A stretch of DNA of 64,000 nucleotides from Conus ventricosus (lineage: Eukaryota; Mollusca; Gastropoda; Neogastropoda; Conidae): NCBI GenBank assembly GCA_018398815.1, contig CM031600.1, positions 57,133,475 through 57,197,474 of the forward strand, given 5' to 3'. The number at the start of each line of letters is the position of its first letter. Within the stretch, counting starts at the first letter, position 1. Position numbers and translations under genes: made by a program. Positions 12,145 through 23,256 of the stretch are shown one piece after another. The notes beneath the pieces were generated by a model. It searched no databases and was not told the origin of the DNA. It saw only the letters and a list, made by a program, of their open reading frames with translations.

Positions 12145-12610
12145 TTGCACAGTGAGGCGACTGCAGGTTGATGTCTAAACGAATTTGAAAAATTACTGAT
12201 AAAGCTCTGCCGAAAAATGTTAAGAAATGAATCTTAAGAGAAAACACGACACGTTTCGACCTCTTAGGTCTTCTTCAGGCAAGATACACAACACTCAGAA
12301 CAATGAAAATGAAGCGAGCAATCATCTTTTCCCAATTCGCCGCAAGATGGGCGTTGAATGAGCAAGTCCGTTATCTTCATCCAGTGTTGAACACCCATTG
12401 TTGAACACCCAGTGTTGAACACCCAGTGTTGAACACCCATTTTGCACAGCCTTGCATGAAGATCAGTGACTGCTCATTCCTTTCCGTTGTCCTGAGTGTT
12501 GTGTGTTTTGCCTGAAGAAGACCAAAGAGGTCGAAACGCGTTGTGTTTTGTCTCGTGATTCGTTTGTTAACGTTTTTTCAGCGGAGCTTTATCGGTAGTT
12601 TTTTTCAAAG
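12137..12610. mobile_element. Fold-back (long inverted repeat) element, copy A
   Basis: The two ends are imperfect reverse complements of about 130 bp: 12184-12320 (GATAAAGCTCTGCCG ... TTCGACCTCTTAGGTCTTC) and 12470-12605 (reverse order, ending GCGGAGCTTTATCGGTAG). Each arm carries a small GACC...GGTC hairpin followed by GAAACG. The spacer contains four 14-bp units and CGCAAGATGGGCGTTGA. The same layout recurs at 50961-51313, so this is a dispersed, probably non-autonomous element. No coding capacity is seen. Confidence 0.8.
12383..12438 (+). repeat. 14-bp tandem repeat x4 in the fold-back spacer
   Basis: Four units of AGTGTTGAACACCC or ATTGTTGAACACCC. Each unit is itself partly palindromic (GTGTTGAACAC). 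The spacer of the second fold-back copy lacks them. Confidence 0.9.
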
Positions 12611-12837
12611 AAGTAAGTAGTTTCTCTTACTATTTTGTGATGCGCAGGGTTGTCTTTGAATGGGCTGGGGGACTTTCTTTTGAATAGTGTATGTGTGTAC
12701 AATTAGAAATGATCGTACATGCATGTTATGGATGGATTTCAGAGTTTATCTCTCTCCCTCTCTTGCTCTTTCTGTCCACCCTACCTTAGTTTCTATCTGT
12801 CTGTCTGCCTACATACCTGCCTGTCTTGTCTGCCTGT

Positions 12838-12862
12838 CTCTCTCTCTCTCTCTTCTCTCTCT

Positions 12863-12907
<45 letters not shown>

Positions 12908-13151
12908 CTCTTTCTCTCATAAATCTCTGTGTCTATGCAACTATCTCTTTTCCTGCTCCCCTCTCCCTTGTCTCCCCTCCCTTCCCCAACCACCATCCAC
13001 AGCTTCCACATGCCATTGTATTTCATTGATTTCTAGGTAAATGTACATCTGTTATACTTCATGTGCACGTGAGAATGCATACACCGCATCCTGGCTCTCC
13101 TGTCCCATTCTCTCCCCATATCACACACACACACACACACACCACACACAC

Positions 13152-13186
<35 letters not shown>

Positions 13187-13199
13187 TCACTCACACACA
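12838..13199. repeat. (CT)n and (CA)n microsatellites with pyrimidine-rich spacer
   Basis: A CT array occupies about 12838-12905, with TCTTC interruptions. A CA array with CACT units occupies about 13122-13199. The sequence between is pyrimidine-rich and non-coding. Confidence 0.9.
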
Positions 13200-14294
13200 G
13201 ATGTACATACACACACACAAGCATGCATGCACTCAGGCACATGCCTAATGTCCTTATCAGTAGCCTGAGACAATTCTCCAAATCCAGTCCCCACCCCCAC
13301 CCACCCCCAACCCCCTCCACTCCCTCCAGAGGCATATCAGACACTAACAGTTTGCCACTTACTTCACTGTTGATCTTATTTCTCTTTACTTCCTTTTTCT
13401 TCTCATTTTTCTTCACATCATCGTTTCTGGGGTTTTTTTTTCCCTTTTATTTCTGACAGTGCTTTTCTTAACAAGTTTTTACTGCTTTGTCTGTTTGATG
13501 CACTGAAAAGAATAGTATACTTTGCACTCATTCATCAATTCAGCTGTTTTTGTTTGTTTGTTTGTTTTTCTACTGGTCATATAGTTGTTTGAGTTTTTCT
13601 TTTTCTTTTTCTTTTTTTTCCTTTTTTTTTTATCTTCCTCTTTTTGAACAATTTTTATCCTTCCACTTTTTATATCAACAATTTATACCATACTGTGTCT
13701 GCACCTTTCTTAAACGATCTAATGGTGTGACAAAAATCTATAATTAGGTAAATGAAAAAATAATGCCACGGAAAAGAAGTATGTGTGAACAACTAGATAA
13801 TTAGAGTTGTTATAGAGAACTAAGTCAAGCAGTCTGTGGTGCTGGCAAGATGTAGCCGCATCTAATGTGTAACCAGTGGTTGTTATCTACAGACTTTCCC
13901 TGAATAAGACGCCTTTACTGACTCACATTTTAACTCTTTCTGGACTAACATATGCATAGCTGAACCGCCCATGTGCGTCTGATTTTCACTAAAATCTGAA
14001 TACACGGATTGCATTCATTCAGAACCAAACCAGGCTACTTTCGTTGATTGGACAATGGAATAGAAGTTGCTGTATTTGATGTTTCTCTGTTCTTTGTGAG
14101 CGAGACGATACGTTAATTTTTGTACTGAAATGATGAAATACGCCATATTTTTTTCTCTATCAGATTAAACAACTCTCTGACCAAGGAGTGCTTTGGATTT
14201 TATATTCATAATAATATGAATGGTCTTCATAACACATTGTGCAAGCTGCCAAACTGTACATCAAAGTTAAGTTTCAAACTATACATCAAATCAT

Positions 14295-14334
<40 letters not shown>
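14295..14334. repeat. Poly-G tract, 40 bases
   Basis: Forty consecutive G residues as given. The true length is uncertain because such tracts are error-prone in sequencing. Confidence 0.9.
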
Positions 14335-14335
<1 letters not shown>

Positions 14336-15172
14336 GGGGCGGCTTTTTAAAGATTATTTCACCTTTTATGAATGCAGTCTTCATTGAAAACAGAGGGAGA
14401 ATATCATCAATGTCAAATATGCATCTACTGTGTTGAAGTTTCGTCATGAACACTTTGGAGTGTCACTAAAATAAATGCCTCTTCAGCCGACATTACTTTC
14501 ACTTAGCTTGGTTTCATATGGGCAGCAGCAATTGCACACAGAGCTGCTGGTGCAGCATTCCAGAGCCTCGGTAGTAGTCATTGGTGTAATATCAACGGTT
14601 CATATGATGAATGATATGCTAAACTGGGATGGCAACTTTGTGGTCAAAGTACTTCCCAAGGAAAAAATATTTTGAAAAAAAAAAAAAAAAAGGGGTCATC
14701 GTCAGTTCAGTTCCCGTACAGGATAGGGATGTTATCCTTCTCGATTTCTGCTATACATTGCGCAGTGGTTTGGGGTTTCATCTTTGAAATGAGATGAAGA
14801 AACAAGGTAATGTGTAGGGACTGCACACCTTTCATGCAGATATGAAAATAAGATAAGATAAATGAATGGTGATTTGAAAACAAACAAACAAACAAAAAAC
14901 AGGAATAAGGGAAGTGATCCTGTAGAAAATCCATGGAATTTGTAAGAAGTAAACAAAAACATGTGCAGATATTGGAAAACCAACCTACCAATCAACAAAC
15001 AAAACTTTCTGATGATGTTGTTTTTTTAGCAGTGCTCTCTCACCATGGGATGAGCATTCTGAATTTCAGAGGAGATTTGTTGTTTCAATAAAGTGTATTA
15101 GAAGTGATGGACTCAATCAGTGCAAACAATGACATTAAAAGCAACAACAGAGTATGTGTGGGAATGCGCTTA

Positions 15173-15181
15173 CACACACGC

Positions 15182-15214
<33 letters not shown>
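15173..15214. repeat. (CA)n microsatellite
   Basis: CA array with CG-containing variant units at its left end. Confidence 0.95.
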
Positions 15215-15215
<1 letters not shown>

Positions 15216-15963
15216 GCAAGCTGATAGAAATCCACGGAGATGAAACTGTTTATGAAAAGCTGCATGCCTGCTTTTTGTGCTTGATGTGGAAGTCTTTTTT
15301 TTTCTTTTTCTATTTTTTTACAATCTGTCTTTTCCATGCTTTCTGTTCCTGTCTCATATGTTTTGTGCTTTATTTTCCCCTTGCCTGTGTCGTCTCTCTG
15401 CACTTCTTTATTTATTTTACATTGCTTTAATTTTTGTATCTTTGTTTGACTTTCATCTATGTGAAGTACATTAAGTTTGAGATATGTATTTAGCTATTGG
15501 GTTTTTTGTTGTTGTTGTTATTGTTTCGTTGTTTGATAACATTAGTAGAACAGATGTTGAAAATCACAGTAATTGTACTCGTTTTTTGTTGTTGTTTTTT
15601 TTTATAAGGTTTTAAAAATTTTGCTTTTCATAAACACATTAGTTTTCTTTGTTCTCAGTTTTAATCTTCAAAGCAGTCTTTCCATGTTTGCATTCAGGCA
15701 CAGATTCAGCGTTTCAAAAATTGTTTAGAAACTTCACAATGTTTGTAAACTTCATAAACTCTGAGTTTCAGAAGGAAAAAAAAAACACATCAGTTTGGTG
15801 ACAAGCATATTATGCATGCCATTCAATGTACAGTGAGCTTCAGCTGTTAGTTTTTCTTTAAATCTGTGTTGTATGTCACATTATACAGCGCAGGCACAGA
15901 TCAATGAGAATAGGTGAAAAGGGTGAGGAGGGAAGGGGGCAGAGATCTTTCCAGGGCTCTGCA

Positions 15964-15976
15964 ACACACACACACA

Positions 15977-16033
<57 letters not shown>

Positions 16034-16108
16034 CACACACACATACTCACTCACTCACTCACTCACTCACTCACTCACTCACTCACTCACACACACACAC
16101 ACACACAA

Positions 16109-16172
<64 letters not shown>

Positions 16173-16281
16173 CCTGATGTGGCCCTTTGTGGTCGGCTGG
16201 GCTATAAGCAACATTATCTTATCTTACACACACACACACACACACCACACACACACACGCACACACACACACACACACACA
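15964..16281. repeat. Long compound (CA)n / (CACT)n array interrupted by a SINE-like tail
   Basis: CA units to about 16032 are followed by about 10 CACT units, then CA to 16170, a 55-bp unique block (16170-16225), and CA again to 16281. The unique block is a dispersed repeat end, listed separately. Confidence 0.95.
16170..16225 (+). repeat. Dispersed repeat 3' end with microsatellite tail (copy 1)
   Basis: The block GCCCTGATGTGGCCCTTTG...GGTCGGCTGGGC...TAAGCAACATTATCTTATC aligns, at about 80% by eye, with the reverse complement of 18296-18352. In both places the unique block passes straight into a simple-sequence tail (CA here, CT there), as expected for the 3' end of a short retroelement. 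Confidence 0.65.
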
Positions 16282-18295
16282 CTGCCCAGTTTTGAAATTG
16301 AAAAAAAAAAATCTGAAAGCACCTTAAAGAGACCATTCAAGGGGTAAAAATATTCTTCATAGAAACATGGCATTGGCAAACGGTGCAACGTACAGATTCA
16401 ATAATGCACTGTCCTCCTCTCCCCCTCCCTGCCCTTCCTCCTCCTGTCCCTCCCCTCACATTCCTACCCCTTTCCCTGCATGTGCGGGTGAAAATGACAC
16501 CCCCATGGTCAACAGCTGTTGGCAGCTATAGAAAACCTCTAAAACAAAGTGGATGATCAATGTGATCCACCCCTCTACTGACTGTTGTCATATCCAGTGT
16601 CCACAACCTTTTGAGTTGTTCTGGAAAGTTGAATCTAAGCCTTTTTTTTTTTACCCTAGGTAATTTGATTGCTTTGTAACTGAACATAATGCTTTTGTTA
16701 AATACATTAGCGATATACGATCTGTAGGATGTGATTTAGTGACCGAACTCCTGTAATTGCACACATGTCAATATTTGAGGTGCAGAATAAAAAAACTTTG
16801 CCGATATCTTTAGTAGAGAACTTTAATCCTGGGTAGAATGAAAAACACAAAAAAACCCTATCTGGGATGTCTTTAAATGGAGACCTGCACACAGCAGCCA
16901 AGTGGTGACCAGAAATGTTGCAGTGTAACTAACACCACACAGTCTGCATAGCAGGGTTCTCAAGTACTGAAGGCAGGTCACACATCATCATTGCATGGGC
17001 AAAGAGAAAAAAAGACAATAGAACTTATAAGGCAAGCTAGCTAATTCCATCTATGCTCCAAGGATGGTATCATGGACTTATTATTTAGTGTTAAATGTCA
17101 ATTCTTTGAAAAGTTGTGTCCCTTATTTGATATTAGCAATTCGTCGCTTTCTCTTTACTTTGAATTGCTGAACATTAAGTTGGGCGATATGCAGATTTCC
17201 ACACATCATTGGTGTGGAGGTATATGTGCATACACTGTTTGAAGATAAGCATATACTAGAACACTGACAGCACTCAAAAACAGAAAGCAAAGAGAAACCA
17301 TGTTTGTATGCATTCATCCATACCAACATTGCTGAGTTCTGGCAGTATATGAAGGCATCATGCCTTCCGCAGCCCACTCAGTTGAAATTCCCATGTTCAC
17401 CCAGGGCCACTCATTGTTCCTAACAGAAGAACAGAATTTTATCATAATGCCCGGTAGTGAAAAAAGTAAGAGATGTATCATCGGCAAATATTCCATGAAT
17501 TGTATCTCTCGAGTAAGAAACCTGTGAAATACAGGCATTCATTTTGAAGTGAAATGAAAGAGAAGACCACAGCATGACATTGGCTGTCTGATCCTTTGAG
17601 GGGGGTGCTCAGTTTACCCAGCATGCTCAGTGGGAGCCATGTTAGATGAAAGCGAATGTCAGGGCAAGAATTGGATATTAGGCATAGTCTACAGCCTCGG
17701 AAACTTCCAGTTTTTTCCGGTGGCCCATCTTTATACGAAGGAAGCAGATTGTAAACATGTCCACACACTTTGGATTGTTAACTATGAGTTTTGCTTAATC
17801 ATACAGGACATAGTGGCTAATGATCATGAGTTCTGATCAAAAGTTTGATTCACCTGTTTTGCCATTGTCAGTGGACTGGTCATTGCATTGCGAACGCTTT
17901 TTGCCTTGAAAGCAAATGGAGGGCTCAAATACTGTGATGTGTAATTAAGACGTTTCAGCTACAAGCTTTTTTAAAAATTATTATTATATGGTATTGTAAT
18001 GCAATGAAGAGAGAGAGAGATGGCTTACTGCAGTTTTCTTGTGGTTGTACTGACTGCAAGAAGAGTTGGAGTTTTCATCTATCGTAGTTTACAGTTACCC
18101 AGGACATCACACTTAAGAGGAATAGATGCAGTATGCCCAACTGTAACTGATCAGTCCAATGCAAGCATGGAAGCTTCTGCCTTAAGTCGGGTACAGAAGC
18201 GGTGCTTGCGAACCTCACATTTCCTCTCCGCCTCTGATGTCCTGTGGTGCTCATAAGAGACTAACTGTGCAGATGCGAGATAAGAGAGAGAGAGA

Positions 18296-18352
18296 GTATA
18301 TTACTTACAGCCAAGCCAACCGCAAAGGGCTATATCAGGGCTGTCACCGCAT
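18296..18352 (-). repeat. Dispersed repeat 3' end with microsatellite tail (copy 2)
   Basis: Reverse-complement counterpart of 16170-16225: GCCCTGATATAGCCCTTTG then GGTTGGCTTGGC, then TAAGTAATATACTC passing into (CT)n on the minus strand. Confidence 0.65.
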
Positions 18353-18649
18353 TGAAGCCAACTCATAAGTCATTAAAAAAAACACCTGTGCAGATGCAAC
18401 TTTGCCAGGTGGGCCAATCAAGTGGCACTGTTTTTCAAGAGCTCTTTGGTTTGACCTCGAGCAAAAGCAGTCAACTCCAAACTGATAAGAGACTCAATGG
18501 CACAAAGTATAGATTCATGTAGGTCATGGGACTCATGTGAAGTCAACAGCAGACTTAGCGCATGGCAATTTCTCCTGAGCACACTGTGACGCCATGAGCA
18601 TGTCCACTGTCAGGGCTTAGGTCCCCTATCAGCTCACCATGAGTCCGGC

Positions 18650-19130
18650 CCAGGTGTCCATACCCAAGGTACTGACAGCTGTACTATCAACAGTGGGTCT
18701 GGCAAAAAGTTGCCTCTGGAAAGACAGATACATCAGCATCAAAGCCAAAACTTTGACTCATTCATGCTTCGGTCATTTCTGTCTCTACTTGTGCATGCAA
18801 AACATGGAGTCTTACAGCAGCTGTGAAAGACGATTCTGGCAGTAGACATGTCATGCCTTCACAAGATTTTAAGTGTTACTTTCAAAGATCGACTCACCCA
18901 TGATACCCTGCACCACATATGAACCAATGCACTTGCAGAGCCACATAAAGAGCTGCTCAAAACTCTCAGGGGAGCGAAGTACAATCAAGGGAGTTGAAGG
19001 TGATGAAGGGAGTCGATTCAAAATGCTTCAGTTGTGGCCCTTTGACAGTCATGAGTGGTTTAGAGAAATACTGATGCTAACAAGGGACTGTGATCCCATC
19101 TTGGGCATGATGATGGCTGTAGAATAATGC
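18650..19130 (+). mobile_element. Decayed LINE reverse-transcriptase C-terminal fragment
   Basis: Reading across frames from 18640, I see LAKSCLWKDRYISIKAK, then (shifted frame) VISVSTCACKTWSLTAA, then CLHKILSVTFKDRLTHD. These match in order the C-terminal stretch of LINE reverse transcriptases, roughly 'W-K-D-R-x-I-S-L-K-S-K', 'Y-A-C-E-T-W-T-L-T-A' and 'R-K-I-L-x-I-S-Y-K-D-x-x-T-N'. The core Y-A/Y-G-C-E-x-W is degraded to CACKTW. At least one frameshift and several stops show it is dead. It lies in the sense orientation in the main gene's large intron. Confidence 0.65.
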
Positions 19131-19561
19131 AGTTAGTAAATCTCGGTAAAAAGTCATTTTAGTATCTGTAAACTGTACTGGCGACAAACAGATCAAGTTA
19201 ATGTCTCTATTGAATTTTATTCACTCTTTGTTTGTCAAAAAGATCTTCAATGACCCAAGCAGAGGCTAAGCTTTCTCTTCAGCAACATGATGCTAAGAAC
19301 TTTGAACTTCTACAGAACATCAATGGAACATTACCCGACTGGCTTGTTTATATATCCAGCAGTCAGTCAGAGAAATTAAGGGGGAAAAAAAGTTTGAGAG
19401 GCTGCAGGTTTCTGTCTTGATGGATTAATTTTCATTTTCTTCGTATCCTCATCCTCTGATAGAAATGCGTAGTGGAGGTGTGGTGGAGATGTTTGGCGAA
19501 GAAAGATGAAGGTCTTTGAGTGCTTGGCATCACAGGATGTTGTAAAACCTTTGAATAGGCA

Positions 19562-19607
19562 CGTGTGTGTGAGCATGTGTGTGTGTGTGTGTGCGCTCGC
19601 ACATGTG

Positions 19608-19658
<51 letters not shown>

Positions 19659-19662
19659 ACAC
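19562..19662. repeat. (GT)n / (GC)n microsatellite
   Basis: GT units with a CTCGCACATG interruption, ending in a GCGCGCGC run. Confidence 0.9.
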
Positions 19663-20176
19663 TGTATGTTTGACATTATAGCACAGATTATTGTATTTTC
19701 TTTATAATCGTCTTGCATGGCAACTTTTAATTGATTTTCATGGTTTCCCCCGGTTTACATTCTACATTTCATTTTAATTTGTTCACTTCTTCCTGGCAGT
19801 CTGCCATCACATCCTGAATAGTTCTCAGCTTCATTTGAGCAGTGAACCTGCAGCACTTAGAAATACTTTTGGTTTTTTCTTACATTTTTTTTTCTATCAT
19901 TGTTTGCATTTATTTGCTTGCATCATGGTCACAAGATCTGTGGGTGTGTATATCACTGAGAGTGCACATGAGAAAAAGGGAGAGATACAGACAGATACAC
20001 AGACAGATAGATGAATGGAAATGAAATAGAGAGAGAGAGACAAACAGACAGACAGAGACAGAGTTTTTATTTATCGGAATGATTGATTGATAGTATACTG
20101 AAAGTATGTGTCACTTCTTTCTTTCTTTCCTCTTTTTTTTTCCGGTCAGATATTTACATATAGGTAAAGTCTGAAT

Positions 20177-20179
<3 letters not shown>

Positions 20180-20222
<43 letters not shown>
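20180..20222. repeat. (GA)n microsatellite
   Basis: Nearly perfect GA array, preceded at about 20026-20060 by further GA/GACA units. Confidence 0.9.
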
Positions 20223-20226
<4 letters not shown>

Positions 20227-21465
20227 GAGAAAAGGGCTGTAAGAAAAGAATCAAAATTCCTGTCGCTGTGACATGTTTAACGCACAACACTAACAGTGAC
20301 TGTCATAAAAAAAAAAATTAAAAAATCAAAATTTAATGCAAAAAAAAAACCCCAACCCTATTCATCTCCCATGTTTTCAATAATGTCAAATGCACCTGAG
20401 GTAACTCTGTTGCCATTATTAGGTGTATTAATCTGTAAGTGAGACACCAAATGTTACATCGTTTGAAGTCATATGGAACCAAGGAAAACTATGAGGTTAA
20501 GATTAGAGATTAAGGAGAAGATGATCAAGAGAAGACCATTAATGGGCAGACAGAAATGAATGAACCAGTCACTGTAGCAAAGGGTATGAAACTGAAGCCT
20601 TTGGGAATTAAAAAAAAAAGAAGTATGTGAACCTCATGAATGAAGACACAACAGTCTCAGACACTGCTCTCAGGGTGGGCGAGTCCAAGCACTCCCCATC
20701 CCCACCCACCCCGCCTTCTTCCTGCCCCTATCCCCCTCCCACTACCCACGGCTCAACAGTTTGGGCGGGGGTCTCAATTTGACTTCAACTGCATAATGAA
20801 AATTAGTCGTGTCACTCAGATCCCTCACACCTCCAGCTCAGTCCATCCTATCCCTTCTTCGTCATCCCATGACTTGCTCTCAAACCCATCCTCACCTCCT
20901 TCTGCTGGTTCCAACCAGAAGTTTTTCAAACAGTGTGAGAGTGAGAACTCTAACAGCTTCATCTGCCAGTCAGAGGAATCATAGCTGAACATCATCAGAA
21001 AGGATTTCCTTTTCACCTCTAGCCCTTAAAGACAAAATCTGTCTGGTTTTGCTTCACAGATGAATTGAACAGAAAGACTACATACATTGATGAAACTTTT
21101 TTTCAACACTGTCTCTTTTTACTTATAGGCATAGACGTATATGTCAAGTTACCTGATTTTGCTGAATTTTTGTGGACTTCATTGGGATTGATAGCTGATG
21201 AGACCACCATTCAGCAGTTGTAAATCGTTCACTGAAGGACATAAATACAGTATGTTCCTTAACAGCCCCCCACCCCATCCCTTCAACCCCCTACCCTCCC
21301 ATCCCTTCCAACCCTACCTTCTCCTCCAACTTCTTTACCACCCCCCTCCCTTCCTGCTCTTCCTCCCCCCCCCCCCCCTCCCTCCTTCCCCTCGTTACTG
21401 ACTCCCCTTCCCCCTTCAGCAACTTTTAAGTCACTATAGACTTGTATAAACAAAAATAGTTTGAG

Positions 21466-21471
21466 CCCCCC

Positions 21472-21510
<39 letters not shown>

Positions 21511-21521
21511 TTTTCCCCAGC

Positions 21522-21554
<33 letters not shown>
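21466..21554. repeat. Two poly-C tracts
   Basis: Two long C runs separated by TTTTCCCCAGCT, following a C-rich region from 21265. On the minus strand this makes a spurious poly-Gly open frame. It is not a gene. Confidence 0.9.
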
Positions 21555-21556
<2 letters not shown>

Positions 21557-23256
21557 ACATTTACCGCTTGTGCCACCACTTCTCTTTTCCTCTTCTGGAT
21601 GAGGTAATCAGCCTGTGAATCTGTCCAGTCATTGTTTTGATTGTAAGTTGATAAGTTTGGAGAACTGCCACTGTATTATAGTTCTTTTTTTCCAACTGTT
21701 TTCACAGCTGTCATGATGCTTTTATTAATTAAGCATACTGTGCTCACATGTCTGAGTGTGGCCATTTTGGTGTTCGTCGTTGGTGTTTCTTTTTATCATG
21801 ACTAACTGACCAATGATCATGGTCCCGTCTTTGTGGATTTTGTTTGTCATTCATTTGCAGCCAGTACATTTTTTGATGTCAAGAATTGTGTGGCGATTCT
21901 TGTGTGTTATCTAGGAGTTTGTCTGTTTGTTTTTTTCCCAATACAATATTGGGCAAAGGGTTACAGTGCCTTTTGACATATTGATGGTTACAATTATGCA
22001 GAGGGCATATACTCTGTTACAATGGCCATTGTGATGTACAATTTGTGTTTTTTCTTGTGTGAAGTGTTTATGTATAGCTGAAGTGGTATTACGTTTTGAA
22101 TCTCACTTTCATAACAGGATTCCGCTGATTTTTGTTGTTGTTTGTTTGTTATTCATCTGTTTTGGCAATTAGATATGTCATCAAAAGAAAATGAATTCTC
22201 AGCTGATTTAACTATATCAGTTCTCAATATTATCAAATTATTTTGATCATGATCAGTCTCGTTTTTTGGTATATGGTTACATTGGTTACATTGTTTGTTT
22301 TTAAATTATCCTTTATGTAACAAAGATTCCTCCTTTTTTTTGCTTAATGACCAGCCATCATCTTTGCATTGTGAACATGGTTTGAATAGAAGTGTTCTTG
22401 TTTAGATACTTTTGATAACGATGCAACAGTAGCACAATCGTAAAACTGGCTTGTGGTGTTCATAACTATTTAGAGTTGACAGTGTGCATCTAGAATTTTT
22501 GGTGACTATTATTAAGAGTGGATAGAAGCAATGTAGTTGTCTTTTGGTTCCAATAGTATTTACTGAAATAATGTGGCAACATTATTTAAAACGTACTTGA
22601 TTTATTGAAATAAATAGAGTGACTATCTACGCTGACATTGAATGGCATGAAGTAGGAACTGTTTGAAGATGACATTAGTGATTGAGTTCCTACGGTAATT
22701 GCTGCAGAGTTACCAGTGTTAAGTGAAAAGATGGTAAAAGGTTGTTTGTGTGGTGACTTTTTTTCTTTTCTGTCATTCTTTTTTGTTTGTTTCTTTTCTT
22801 TAAAAAAACTCTTTTCCTTTTTTGAGGATAAGAGATTGTTTCATACACTTTAGAACATATTTGCAAATAAAGTAAGCTGATTATAATACAATACTGTTCA
22901 CTGACATCAGTGATGACATGGGTAGATGGCATTGCTTTGACAATGTTTGGGACAAGCAAGGGTGTTCAGTTCATCCGATGGCAGGGCAGCATCTAAAATG
23001 GTAGAACAGAGACCATGGTTTGTTTGATGATAGCGTAACATATGCTGAGTCCTTCAATGACTAAATGAAAAAAATATTGATGGTGATCATCAAATGGAAG
23101 AAATGGTGATTGTGTAGGAAAGTGACAAAACTTACATGATATGATAGCAATGATGTTTTTGTTTACATTTTTGTTGGTGGTGGTGGTGGTCTTCTTTTAA
23201 TCGATGGTTTTAATGTCAGGGGAGGAGTTCCTAATCCACCATGACTTGCTGTGCAG

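Larger units (their letters stand above)
9936..23256 (+). other. Large intron (13.3 kb) of the main gene
   Basis: No further exon is supported. Apart from the repeats listed separately, it contains AT-rich unique sequence, a GT-rich stretch, poly-A tracts (10088, 11034, 14678), poly-Py stretches and a Pro-rich-looking but unsupported frame at 20640-20984. The final acceptor CTGTGCAG at 23256 has a weak pyrimidine tract. Confidence 0.55.

Noticed and set aside
15904..16347. 147-codon His/Thr-rich open frame
   Set aside because: Translation of CA and CACT microsatellite; not a gene.
20640..20984. Pro/Ser-rich 114-codon frame
   Set aside because: C-rich low-complexity DNA with no acceptor or donor that fits the main gene's phases.
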